DNA of 22,934 nucleotides from Syntrophomonas sp. UBA5432 (GTDB lineage: Bacteria; Bacillota; Syntrophomonadia; Syntrophomonadales; Syntrophomonadaceae): the NCBI GenBank assembly GCA_002424365.1, contig DIRQ01000026.1, positions 1 through 22,934 of the forward strand, given 5' to 3'. Below are positions 1 to 7,285 of this stretch, piece after piece (within the stretch, counting starts at the first letter, position 1; every line of letters starts with the position of its first letter). The position numbers and the translations under genes are program-made. Below the pieces are notes generated by a model. It did no database searches, was not told the DNA's origin, and worked only from the letters and a program-made list of their open reading frames with translations.

Positions 1-162
1 ATTATGAAAAGTCTCCTGGCATATGTCGGAGTGGAGTCGGAGAGGTACCAGACCGCCTGGATATCAGGTGCCGAAGGGATAAAATTTCAACAGACCATGC
101 AGAAACTGGTCGATGATGTTAAGACTTTGGGACCAAACAGAAAGCTGAGGGATGCCAGATGA
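1..162 (+). CDS. mvhD: MvhD-like hydrogenase/Hdr iron-sulfur delta subunit, C-terminal end
   Basis: Only the last 53 codons are in the window, read in frame from base 1 to the TGA at 160-162. The end carries the signature of the MvhD (FlxD) family: a stretch reading WISGAEGIKF followed by a helix and LGPNRKL. In methanogens MvhD is the 2Fe-2S protein that passes electrons from a hydrogenase to heterodisulfide reductase HdrA; in bacteria the homologue FlxD links the Flx NADH-oxidising module to HdrABC. The cluster-binding cysteines would lie upstream, outside the window. Its stop codon overlaps the next start (ATGA at 159-162), so the two are translationally coupled. The genes that follow match the Flx reading better than a hydrogenase. 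Assignment is by the C-terminal motif and context only. Confidence 0.72.
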   Translation: MMKSLLAYVGVESERYQTAWISGAEGIKFQQTMQKLVDDVKTLGPNRKLRDAR

Positions 163-1064
163 AAGATATAACCTTAAAAATCAGAGAAATTGCTACCCGG
201 CTTCTGCAGAACGGTCAGGTAGATATATTTATGGGCTGGGAAAAAGGCCAGGAGGAATACTCGACCCGACCCTTTTTTGCCCGCCGGGTGGAAGATTTAG
301 AGAAACTCATTTTTAATGAATATTCCATCCATAACCTGTCCAATGATTTGCTTAAATATAGGGACGGACAGGAGAAGATAGGCATTGTCGTCAAGGGTTG
401 TGATTCCCGCGGAATAGTCAGACTATTACAGGATAGGCAGATTAAGCGGGAACGCTTATATATTGTTGGGGTAGCATGCCCTGGTATGAAAGACCCGCTC
501 CAGGCAGTAAAGGATAATTCCGGGTTTTTCCCCGCTGCTACTGGTGGCGAACTGGCTAACAAATGCAGCGATTGCATAGAGCCTAATCCGGTTATTTATG
601 ATGAGTTAATCGGTGATAAACAAAACCCTCGGGTTGGGGAAGAACGTTTTAAACTGGTTAAGGATACTGAAAACATGAGTGCAGACCAGCGTTATAAATT
701 TTTTGAGGATGTATTTTCCCGCTGCATTCGCTGTTATGCCTGCCGCCAGGTATGTGTAGCCTGTAACTGCCGTACCTGCTTATTTGATGAGATGAAACCT
801 CAGTGGGTAGGGCGGGAAACTAGTATCAGCGACAACTTTATGTACCACCTGGTGCGGGCTTCGCATATGGCCGGGCGCTGTATTGAGTGCGGCGAATGTG
901 AACGGGTATGTCCGGTAAACATTCCCCTGATGCTTATAAACCAGAAACTGATAAAGGACGTAAATAAATTCTTTGGGCCTTATGAAGCAGGTATGGTTTA
1001 TATTGAAGGGGCTAAACCCCCCTTAAGTTCCTACCAGGAAAACGATCCGGACAATTTCTTATAA
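159..1064 (+). CDS. 4Fe-4S dicluster electron-transfer protein, FlxC-like
   Basis: A 301-residue cytoplasmic iron-sulfur protein. The N-terminal half has a KGCDSRG motif (about residues 79-85) like that of F420-hydrogenase/formate-dehydrogenase beta-type proteins. The C-terminal half has two ferredoxin-like cysteine sets: C189, C192, C195, C199, followed by extra cysteines C202, C204 and C207, and C241, C244, C247, C251 followed by Pro. The second set is a canonical 4Fe-4S motif; the first is unusually cysteine-rich. The start overlaps the preceding stop as ATGA, and the next gene begins 13 bases downstream behind a GGGGTGAGG ribosome-binding site. In an Hdr-Flx complex such a protein would relay electrons between the flavoprotein and the MvhD/HdrA side. 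No membrane segment or signal peptide is visible. Which Flx letter applies is inferred from gene order D-C-B-A. Confidence 0.75.
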   Translation: MKDITLKIREIATRLLQNGQVDIFMGWEKGQEEYSTRPFFARRVEDLEKLIFNEYSIHNLSNDLLKYRDGQEKIGIVVKGCDSRGIVRLLQDRQIKRERLYIVGVACPGMKDPLQAVKDNSGFFPAATGGELANKCSDCIEPNPVIYDELIGDKQNPRVGEERFKLVKDTENMSADQRYKFFEDVFSRCIRCYACRQVCVACNCRTCLFDEMKPQWVGRETSISDNFMYHLVRASHMAGRCIECGECERVCPVNIPLMLINQKLIKDVNKFFGPYEAGMVYIEGAKPPLSSYQENDPDNFL

Positions 1065-1077
1065 GGGGTGAGGATTA

Positions 1078-2100
1078 ATGCAGATATTAAATAAATCTAA
1101 AATAGAAAACGCCTTAAACCAGTTAAGTCAAAAGTCTGAACTCTTTGTCCCCATGGCCCGGGGAGATGAAAGTGGCTTTTACCCCTGGAATAGCTATCAG
1201 GTAGGTAGTGACCGTTTGATGCTGGATGCTTTAAATGTTTTATTGCCGCCCAAGAGTGTAGTATTTCCTCAAACCGAAAGGATGTACAGTTTTACCGGCA
1301 ATGGTACTACAGTAGAGATAAAGGAAACATTTGAAAGTTCTCAACCCAGGATAATATTTGGTTTACGCGCCTGTGATGCGGCAGCTATTGCCTGTTTTGA
1401 TGATGTATTTCTAACCATGGGTTTTGTAGACAGCTTCTACCAGGCTAGAAGAGATAATACTACCATAGTGGCTCATGCCTGTTACCAGCCGGGAACCAAT
1501 TGTTTCTGTGAAGCTATGGGGGTTGACCCCTCTAACCCGGTAAATGCTGATGTTATTATCCGCGATGCTGGGGATGCCTATATTTGGGAAAGCAAGACCG
1601 ATAAAGGTGAAAAACTAAGTGCCACCCTGGGTTCGCTTTTAGAAAATAAAGAGATGGCAGCACCACAATTGCAGCCCTTTAAGCAGCAGGCCAATTATGA
1701 GGGAGTGGCAGAAAAGCTTAAAGATATGTTTGAAGCCCCCATCTGGGAAGAACTGGCTTCGACCTGCCAAACCTGTGGTATTTGTACTTATGTTTGCCCT
1801 TCCTGTTACTGCTTTGATATCCAGGTAAAATCATGGGGAGATGAAGGGTATCGTTTCCGCTGTTATGATTCCTGCATGTATTCGGAGTATACCCAGATGG
1901 CGGGAGGTCATAACCCACGTAGCCATGAACAGGAACGCTTTCGTAACCGCTTCTTGCATAAGTTGCATTTTTTCTCGGAGAGATATGGCAAACCCCTTTG
2001 TACTGGTTGCGGTAGATGCATAGTAGCCTGTCCGGTAGGGATAAACATTGTTCAGATTATAAATGATATTAAGGAGGCGGATACCAGTGTCAGAGCATAA
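1078..2100 (+). CDS. 4Fe-4S dicluster protein of the AsrA/hydrogenase-beta type, FlxB-like
   Basis: A 340-residue iron-sulfur protein resembling subunit A of anaerobic sulfite reductase and the beta subunits of sulfhydrogenases. Features: FGLRACDAAAI (about residues 96-106), a cysteine-rich set C230, C233, C236, C240, C243, C245, and a canonical second set C308, C311, C314, C318 followed by Pro. The expected role is to pass electrons between the NADH-oxidising flavoprotein encoded next and the other iron-sulfur subunits. The ATG at 1078 follows a purine-rich ribosome-binding site. Its last 14 bases overlap the start of the flavoprotein gene, and that gene's ribosome-binding site lies inside this coding region, so the pair is probably made in fixed ratio. 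A role in sulfite reduction is less likely because no AsrC-like siroheme subunit is seen, although upstream genes are not visible. Confidence 0.78.
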   Translation: MQILNKSKIENALNQLSQKSELFVPMARGDESGFYPWNSYQVGSDRLMLDALNVLLPPKSVVFPQTERMYSFTGNGTTVEIKETFESSQPRIIFGLRACDAAAIACFDDVFLTMGFVDSFYQARRDNTTIVAHACYQPGTNCFCEAMGVDPSNPVNADVIIRDAGDAYIWESKTDKGEKLSATLGSLLENKEMAAPQLQPFKQQANYEGVAEKLKDMFEAPIWEELASTCQTCGICTYVCPSCYCFDIQVKSWGDEGYRFRCYDSCMYSEYTQMAGGHNPRSHEQERFRNRFLHKLHFFSERYGKPLCTGCGRCIVACPVGINIVQIINDIKEADTSVRA

Positions 2101-2929
2101 ATGTAACTGTGAAAACCCACTGGTTCCGGGAATAGTAGAAGTTATCGATATCAAAGATGAAACCCCGGATGTTAAAAGCTTTTTTGTCCGTAGTATTGGC
2201 GGGGGATTACCCTTTGATGTTATGCCCGGACAGCTGGGTATGGTATCCCTCCTACCGGTGGGTGAAGGGATGTATTCCGTTTCCTGGCAGGAAGAACAGG
2301 AATACCTGCATTTTGCTATTAAAAGAGTGGGACTAATGACTAATGAGTTGCATCGCATAGAAGTAGGCCAGCAGTTGGGAGTTCGGGGTCCATACGGAAA
2401 CGGTTTCCCGGTAGAGGAGTGCAAAGGCAAGGATATGCTCTTTATTGCTGGCGGTATTGGTTTGGCACCTTTGCGTTCCTTTATCAAATACTGCTTTAAA
2501 CATCGCCAGGACTATGGCAACATTCAGATAATTTATGGCAGTCGCAGCTATGCTGACCTGTGTTTCAAGGATGAACTTTTTGAAAAATGGCCCCAGGAAA
2601 AAGATACTGAGGTTTACATCACGATTGATAATCCCGAAGAAGGCTGGAATGGGCATGTAGGTTTTGTTCCCGCTTACCTGGAGGAAATAAACCCTGCTGC
2701 TGAAGGTAAGATAGCGGTTGTTTGCGGACCCCCGGTGATGATTAAATTTGTCCTACAATCCCTGGAAAAAATGGGATATACAGATGAACAGGTAATCAGC
2801 ACTCTAGAAATGCGCATGAAATGCGGTATTGGTAAATGTGGCCGCTGTAATGTTGGCAGTCAATACATTTGCCTGGATGGCCCGGTCTTTACCCTGGCCC
2901 AGCTCAAACGACTGCCACCGGAATGGTAG
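2087..2929 (+). CDS. flxA: FAD/NAD(P)-binding oxidoreductase with 2Fe-2S cluster (PyrK/AsrB type), FlxA-like
   Basis: A 280-residue flavoprotein of the ferredoxin-reductase superfamily. It has a beta-barrel FAD domain (YSVSW stands at the usual RxYS position), an NAD(P)-binding loop FIAGGIGLAPLRS (about residues 122-134), and a C-terminal 2Fe-2S motif C246, C251, C254, C262 followed by DGPVF, as in PyrK of dihydroorotate dehydrogenase. It would oxidise or reduce NAD(H) and exchange electrons with the iron-sulfur partners. I chose GTG at 2087 because AAGGAGG at 2071-2077 lies nine bases upstream; an ATG at 2063 would lengthen the protein by eight residues but lacks a good site. It is the last gene of the operon, followed by a terminator. 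With no pyrD nearby, a Flx role fits better than pyrimidine synthesis. Confidence 0.8.
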   Translation: MSEHKCNCENPLVPGIVEVIDIKDETPDVKSFFVRSIGGGLPFDVMPGQLGMVSLLPVGEGMYSVSWQEEQEYLHFAIKRVGLMTNELHRIEVGQQLGVRGPYGNGFPVEECKGKDMLFIAGGIGLAPLRSFIKYCFKHRQDYGNIQIIYGSRSYADLCFKDELFEKWPQEKDTEVYITIDNPEEGWNGHVGFVPAYLEEINPAAEGKIAVVCGPPVMIKFVLQSLEKMGYTDEQVISTLEMRMKCGIGKCGRCNVGSQYICLDGPVFTLAQLKRLPPEW

Positions 2930-2930
2930 G

Positions 2931-2978
2931 AAAAAAAATTAGGTGTTTGTAGATTTTATTCTGCAAACACCTTTTTTT
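2931..2978. terminator. Rho-independent terminator, probably bidirectional
   Basis: A 13-base-pair stem (one G-U pair) is formed by 2941-2953 and 2960-2972, followed by seven T on the plus strand. Eight A precede the stem at 2931-2938, so the minus-strand transcript would also read stem then U-run. It lies between the end of the Flx operon and the convergent 186-codon gene, as expected for a shared terminator. Confidence 0.88.
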
Positions 2979-2979
2979 G

Positions 2980-3001
2980 CACAAGGGGACAGTTCCTTGT
3001 G
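2980..3001. repeat. REP-like inverted repeat next to terminator
   Basis: Perfect 7-base arms CACAAGG (2980-2986) and CCTTGTG (2995-3001) enclose the loop GGACAGTT. The GGGGACAG core resembles short palindromes dispersed between genes in several Clostridia, some associated with IS200/RAYT-type transposases. Only one clear copy is seen here, so repeat status is inferred from appearance. Confidence 0.4.
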
Positions 3002-3015
3002 ATATTTGTTTTTTA

Positions 3016-3576
3016 TTATCTGCTAATCCAACTTACCAGGATAGTACCCAGGGCTGTAGTGAGCCATTCATTTTCCCGCAACAACTCGCTATACTCAGTC
3101 AGGCATCCTCTGGATATTTCATTACCCGATAATATTTTTTCCACCTCTGGTAACAGAGCAGAAAAATCTTGTCCTGAACCTGAGGATTTTATTTTAATCA
3201 GGCTGTCAAGATAACTCATGTAATCAATAATCAGGCCCGGTTGGTCAGTTTCGGTAGCCGGTGCGGATAGCAAACATAGTTCAGTGTATTCCTCCTGGGT
3301 ACCATAGTAGGCTCTTTCCTGAAACCACTGACCATCAGCATACTCATGTTCCGTAGCTATGATAAAGAATTCTTCTCGTGATTTTGCATCTACCAGCAGG
3401 TCACCAGGAGTAATATCTACACCCGGAAACAAAGCTATATATTTGCGGCCATTATTTGGGTCCTTATTCTTTAAACCAACAATTTCGTTAATTACCTCTG
3501 AATTACGGTTAACCGAAAATTTAATCCCCGACAGTTCCATTATGGTTTTTAATACCGGATTAATACTCGTACTCAT
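3016..3576 (-). CDS. Hypothetical protein, 186 residues
   Basis: I do not recognise this family. The ATG at 3576-3574 is preceded on the minus strand by an AAGGGGGGG ribosome-binding site. The protein is soluble and acidic, with no signal peptide, membrane helix or cysteine cluster. Residues about 45-75 read as a small beta-rich segment (ALFPGVDITPGDLLVDA) of a kind seen in SH3/OB-like folds and some phage head-tail proteins; this is a weak resemblance only. The C-terminal half is mostly helical. It is a single-gene unit: the small membrane-protein gene upstream has its own terminator, and the downstream end faces the Flx operon terminator. Codon use resembles its neighbours. Confidence 0.6.
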   Translation of the reverse strand: MSTSINPVLKTIMELSGIKFSVNRNSEVINEIVGLKNKDPNNGRKYIALFPGVDITPGDLLVDAKSREEFFIIATEHEYADGQWFQERAYYGTQEEYTELCLLSAPATETDQPGLIIDYMSYLDSLIKIKSSGSGQDFSALLPEVEKILSGNEISRGCLTEYSELLRENEWLTTALGTILVSWISR

Positions 3577-3619
3577 ATTGTTTACCCCCCCTTAATTATG
3601 CATTTTACCTTAAATGATT

Positions 3620-3649
3620 AAAAAAACCAGTGGCATTTAAGCCACTGGT
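3620..3649 (-). terminator. Rho-independent terminator for the 47-residue gene
   Basis: A perfect 9-base-pair stem (ACCAGTGGC at 3626-3634, GCCACTGGT at 3641-3649) with a 6-base loop. On the minus strand it is followed by seven T (complement of 3626-3620). It ends the small gene at 3664-3807 just after its stop codon and before the 186-codon gene starts. Confidence 0.88.
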
Positions 3650-3663
3650 TAAGGAAAAATGTT

Positions 3664-3807
3664 TTAAAAAACCGAGCCACCATACAGGTAACCGAGGTAG
3701 AAAACGCCTACGATAGCAATAATATGCAGTATCCACCATCCAGCCTTAAGAAAATTAAATGTCCCTAAATCATATCCTTCCTCAGTTCTAATCTCGCGAT
3801 CTTCCAT
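3664..3807 (-). CDS. Small single-pass membrane protein, 47 residues
   Basis: A short gene with strong translation and termination signals. The ATG at 3807-3805 has AGGAGG (complement of 3817-3822) nine bases upstream, which favours this start over an in-frame ATG 24 codons earlier. The product has a charged N-terminus (MEDREIRTEEGYDLGTF) followed by one hydrophobic helix, about residues 23-43, rich in Trp, Ile, Tyr and Gly and ending GGSVF. It ends in its own terminator, so it is likely a monocistronic transcript. It is divergent from the aminotransferase-reductase gene; the two translation starts are 215 bases apart. Function unknown; the short cytoplasmic tail and single helix suggest an accessory or regulatory subunit of a membrane complex. 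Not recognised as a named family. Confidence 0.6.
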   Translation of the reverse strand: MEDREIRTEEGYDLGTFNFLKAGWWILHIIAIVGVFYLGYLYGGSVF

Positions 3808-3937
3808 CTGAAGAAACCTCCTTAATATATTTTCCCTCGTAATTGCGCAGCCTCCGCGTCTATTTTCCATTTTACTCATAATATTTCCAGTTTAGAAAAT
3901 CATATACATAAACTCTGCAAGACTCGATACGAAAAAT

Positions 3938-3965
3938 TTGACAGGCCGTTTTTAATCTATAAAAT
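3938..3965 (+). promoter_or_regulatory. Sigma-A type promoter for the fusion gene
   Basis: TTGACA (3938-3943), a 16-base spacer and TAAAAT (3960-3965). The -35 box is perfect. Transcription would begin near 3972, giving a leader of about 50 bases before the ATG at 4023. Confidence 0.65.
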
Positions 3966-4022
3966 AGAGTCATATCTAAAATAATATTGCACAAGAATGT
4001 GCACAAGGAGGGAGACATACTG

Positions 4023-6704
4023 ATGTCAGACCTACAGAATAATTTACTTAACCCTACTTTAAAAGAAACACTGAGTCTATTTCAGCTGGATAAAAACTAT
4101 ATTTCTGGACAGGGAAGTTATTTGCTGGATGAGAAGGGACAGCGTTATCTGGATTTCATCTCCCAATACGGGGCTGTTCCCTTTGGTTATAATCCGGATT
4201 TTATCTGGGAGCGCTTACAGGAAGTCCGAGATAAATCTCTACCCAGTTTGGTTCAGCCCTCTATTCCCCAGGAAGCTTTAAAATTGGCCAATATGCTGGC
4301 AGATTGTAGCCCGGGGGATTTGTGTTATTGCACCTTTTGCCAGAGTGGAGCAGAAGCAGTGGAAACAGCTATTAAGCTGGCTCGCTCCGGCACCGGCAGG
4401 GAAATTATTTTATCTACCACAAATAGTTTTCATGGTAAAACCATGGGGGCTTTATCGGCTACAGGAAAGGAATCCTATCAAAAGCCGTTCCATGCTCCTA
4501 TTCCTGGTTTTATCACTATACCATTTAATGACGTAGAGGCTCTAGAACGGATATTTGCTGAGCAAGGTAGTAATATTGCCGCCTTTATCGTTGAACCCAT
4601 ACAGGGCGAGGGTGGCATAATTGAAGCCCACCCTGGTTATCTAGCTGCTGCCCGGGATATTTGTACTGCTTATGGTGCTGCTCTAATTTTAGATGAAATT
4701 CAAACCGGATTAGGTAGAACCGGTAGGCTCTTTGCTTGCGAGTACGAGAATATTGAGCCTGATATTATGCTGCTTGCTAAAGCCCTGGGCGGTGGTTTAC
4801 TACCGCTGGCAGTATGTATTAGTTCTCCCCGGATATGGAACGATGATTTTGGTATGCTCCATAGTTCAACTTTTGCCAATAATAATCTCACCTGCTCTGT
4901 AGGCCAGGCAGTATTGGAAAAGTTGCTTGCGGATGAGCGGCAGTTGGTACAGGAGGTGGCTGAGAAGGGAGATTACCTCCTGGATAAACTACGTCAGTTG
5001 GCCGGTCGTTATCCCGATGCGGTTAAAGAAGTACGGGGACGGGGCCTGATGCTAGGCTTGGAATTCCATGACCTTAAAGATTCGGGGTCTTATGATATGA
5101 CCTTTATGGTTAACTCCGGCGGGTTTACTGCATTGGTAGTGGGCTTTTTGTTAAACGTTTATAATATTCGTTTGGCCCCCTTTCTTAATGATTCCATGAC
5201 TTTAAGATTAGAGCCGGCTCTAAATATTTCCTATGAGGATATGGACTATGTTGTAGAAGTACTGAATACGGTTTGCAAAATTGTAAGCTACCGTGATTAT
5301 GCCCGTTTTTATCGTTATTTAATTGGGGATTACAGTAAACCGGAACAAATAGTGGACTACCGTACCCATAGTCGAAAAACAAAATCTTCAAGGCTTAAAG
5401 CAGGGGAAGAAGCTAGTGAGAAATTTGCTTTTATCATTCATTATCCCGCTCCTGAAGACGTAGTAGCCAATAATCCATCCTTTGCCTCATTTAATCGGGA
5501 TGAGCTGTATCGCTTTTTGGACTGGCAAAAGGATAGTCCTGGTGTAGAGGTGGTATGCCATATGCCGGCAATCAGGTCACTTGATGGTAAGATTGCCGAA
5601 GGTTGGCTAATCGGAGTACCTTTTGGTGCTCGGGAGATTATGAATTTGCCCCGGAAAGAAACCGTAGCCATGATTACCGAAGCAGTTGACCTGGGTAAAG
5701 AACTGGGAGCCGGGATAGTAGGACTGGGGGCTTTGACTTCGGTAGTTACTCGTGGGGGGAGGTTAGTTCAGGGTCGGGGGGTAGCTATAACCAGCGGTAA
5801 TAGTTTTACCACTCTTATGGCCATGGAGGCACTATTTGCCGGTGCCGAGAAAATGCATATAAACCCTGAGCTAAGTAAGGCCGCTGTAGTTGGAGCTACT
5901 GGCTCTATTGGTCGTACCTGTACTCTAATGTTGTCTGAACAAAACAGCCAGATCACTTTGTTGGGTAACCCACATAGGCCAAATAACGGCAAGCAGAGAC
6001 TGGAATCTCTCTTTTCTGAATTATTGGTTTACGCTTATCAGAGGATGCAAACAAATCAACCAGGGGGATTAAGTGGGTGGTTAAAACAAACTCTGGATAT
6101 GCTTATTGAACGAGAGACTCCCAGGGCAAGAGAATTGAGTCAGGTACTGATGGATGGTGTTGATTTATCCTCCAAATTATTATCCTATATATGTGATTAC
6201 CTGGGAATAGAAATGCCACTACAAGTTAGTTTGGATATTGATGCAACCTTACCTCAATGTGATATGATTGTTACCGCTAGTAATTCTCCTGATTATATTA
6301 TCTACCCCCAGCATCTTAAGCCGGGAGCAGTTGTTTGTGACGTTGCTCGTCCAGCCGATGTCTCTCCCCAGGTTTTCAAAGAACGTGATGATGTTCTTAT
6401 ACTTGAGGGTGGACTAGTACATTACCCGGATAAGATATCCTTTGGCCCTAACCTCGGCTATCGGGATGGCGTAAATCTGGCTTGCCTATCGGAAACCGTA
6501 CTTCTGGCCTTGGAAGGCGACTATAACGACTACAGCATTGGTTCCCGTATGCCTCTGGAAACAATTAACTACCTGCGTAGCCTTGGAAAAAAACATGGTT
6601 TGGGGCTGGCAGGACTTAAGATGGACAACCAGGAAATAAGCGACCGGGAAATCGAAGCTATCTACCAACGGTCATTACAGCTCAAGAAGGTAAATAATAT
6701 ATAG
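4023..6704 (+). CDS. Class III aminotransferase fused to AAR-like acyl-thioester reductase
   Basis: An 893-residue two-domain enzyme. Residues about 25-425 are a class III PLP aminotransferase (acetylornithine/GABA type): SGAEA 108-112, D224 in the LDEIQTG motif that holds the PLP nitrogen, and K253 in AKALGGG as the PLP lysine. After a basic linker (about 445-470), residues about 475-885 resemble cyanobacterial long-chain acyl-ACP reductase (AAR): GLGALTS 567-573, a Rossmann loop GATGSIG 624-630, and C821 in ACLSETVLLALEG, matching the AAR cysteine that forms the acyl-enzyme. By inference, an acyl-ACP or acyl-CoA is reduced to an aldehyde and then transaminated to a primary amine, as proposed for the fused PigE and TamH enzymes. 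The start at 4023 has AAGGAGG at 4005-4011; an upstream ATG at 3987 lacks a site. It has its own promoter. Substrate chain length is unknown. Confidence 0.78.
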   Translation: MSDLQNNLLNPTLKETLSLFQLDKNYISGQGSYLLDEKGQRYLDFISQYGAVPFGYNPDFIWERLQEVRDKSLPSLVQPSIPQEALKLANMLADCSPGDLCYCTFCQSGAEAVETAIKLARSGTGREIILSTTNSFHGKTMGALSATGKESYQKPFHAPIPGFITIPFNDVEALERIFAEQGSNIAAFIVEPIQGEGGIIEAHPGYLAAARDICTAYGAALILDEIQTGLGRTGRLFACEYENIEPDIMLLAKALGGGLLPLAVCISSPRIWNDDFGMLHSSTFANNNLTCSVGQAVLEKLLADERQLVQEVAEKGDYLLDKLRQLAGRYPDAVKEVRGRGLMLGLEFHDLKDSGSYDMTFMVNSGGFTALVVGFLLNVYNIRLAPFLNDSMTLRLEPALNISYEDMDYVVEVLNTVCKIVSYRDYARFYRYLIGDYSKPEQIVDYRTHSRKTKSSRLKAGEEASEKFAFIIHYPAPEDVVANNPSFASFNRDELYRFLDWQKDSPGVEVVCHMPAIRSLDGKIAEGWLIGVPFGAREIMNLPRKETVAMITEAVDLGKELGAGIVGLGALTSVVTRGGRLVQGRGVAITSGNSFTTLMAMEALFAGAEKMHINPELSKAAVVGATGSIGRTCTLMLSEQNSQITLLGNPHRPNNGKQRLESLFSELLVYAYQRMQTNQPGGLSGWLKQTLDMLIERETPRARELSQVLMDGVDLSSKLLSYICDYLGIEMPLQVSLDIDATLPQCDMIVTASNSPDYIIYPQHLKPGAVVCDVARPADVSPQVFKERDDVLILEGGLVHYPDKISFGPNLGYRDGVNLACLSETVLLALEGDYNDYSIGSRMPLETINYLRSLGKKHGLGLAGLKMDNQEISDREIEAIYQRSLQLKKVNNI

Positions 6705-6709
6705 TGTAG

Positions 6710-6731
6710 GGAACGGCCCCTGTGCCGTTCC
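6710..6731. other. GC-rich stem-loop after the fusion gene
   Basis: Perfect 8-base arms GGAACGGC (6710-6717) and GCCGTTCC (6724-6731) around the loop CCCTGT, five bases after the stop codon. No T-run follows, so it is a poor intrinsic terminator. It may be a 3'-end stabilising hairpin or a dispersed palindrome. Confidence 0.5.
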
Positions 6732-6772
6732 GTCATGGGTTAATAATTTCAGTGTGTTCAATATCTATTATT

Positions 6773-6801
6773 TTGCCTTCCTATGAATAAGGCAGTAAAA
6801 T
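6773..6801 (+). promoter_or_regulatory. Sigma-A type promoter for the DUF1285-like gene
   Basis: TTGCCT (6773-6778), 17 bases, TAAAAT (6796-6801). A short inverted repeat GCCTT/AAGGC (6775-6779 and 6788-6792) lies between the boxes and could bind a repressor, but it is short enough to be chance. Confidence 0.5.
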
Positions 6802-6831
6802 ATATGGGAAGAATGTACAGGAGGGTAGGTA

Positions 6832-7254
6832 ATGGATTTAGCAGATATAACCATAAGAAAAGATGGCAAATGGTATTACGGTACGGCAGAAATGTTCAGG
6901 CGTAACATATTAAATATATTGGCCCAAAATATCGAACGCCTGGAAGATGGTACATATTGTATAAAACTGGGCCAGGAGGAAAGTCGGATAGCAGTAGAAG
7001 ATGTACCGTTTCTGGCTACCGGATACCTGGAAGAGGATGATGGAAAAGTAAAACTGGTCTTTCATGATCTGCAGGAGATGCCCCTGAATCACGAAATCAA
7101 ACTATACCTAAAAGGTGACGTCCCCTATATTAGCTTTAGGTGGGAAGCTGATACCCGCTTAAGCCGGGGAGTCTATTGGAAACTCAGCGAATACTTTGAT
7201 TTCCGGGGTGACGAAGTATATATAGTATTACCGCAGATGGTAAGTAATCACTAA
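6832..7254 (+). CDS. DUF1285-like protein, 140 residues
   Basis: A small soluble protein that resembles the DUF1285 family along most of its length: an opening ITIRKDGKWYY, a central RIAVEDVPFLATG (about residues 52-64) that matches the family's strongest motif, and a C-terminal segment with VYWKLSEY. The family has a beta-rich fold and no established biochemical role. The ATG follows an AGGAGGG ribosome-binding site. The DegV gene starts 31 bases downstream and no terminator intervenes, so the two are probably co-transcribed from the promoter at 6773-6801. Identification is from motif memory; this is a divergent member, shorter than proteobacterial DUF1285 proteins. Confidence 0.62.
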   Translation: MDLADITIRKDGKWYYGTAEMFRRNILNILAQNIERLEDGTYCIKLGQEESRIAVEDVPFLATGYLEEDDGKVKLVFHDLQEMPLNHEIKLYLKGDVPYISFRWEADTRLSRGVYWKLSEYFDFRGDEVYIVLPQMVSNH

Positions 7255-7285
7255 AAACCTGCCATGACATTAAGGGGGCATAGAA

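Noticed and set aside
1831..2487. 218-codon minus-strand frame across the two Flx genes.
   Set aside because: It covers conserved cysteine and flavin motifs on the opposite strand and crosses a gene boundary; it is an antisense shadow.
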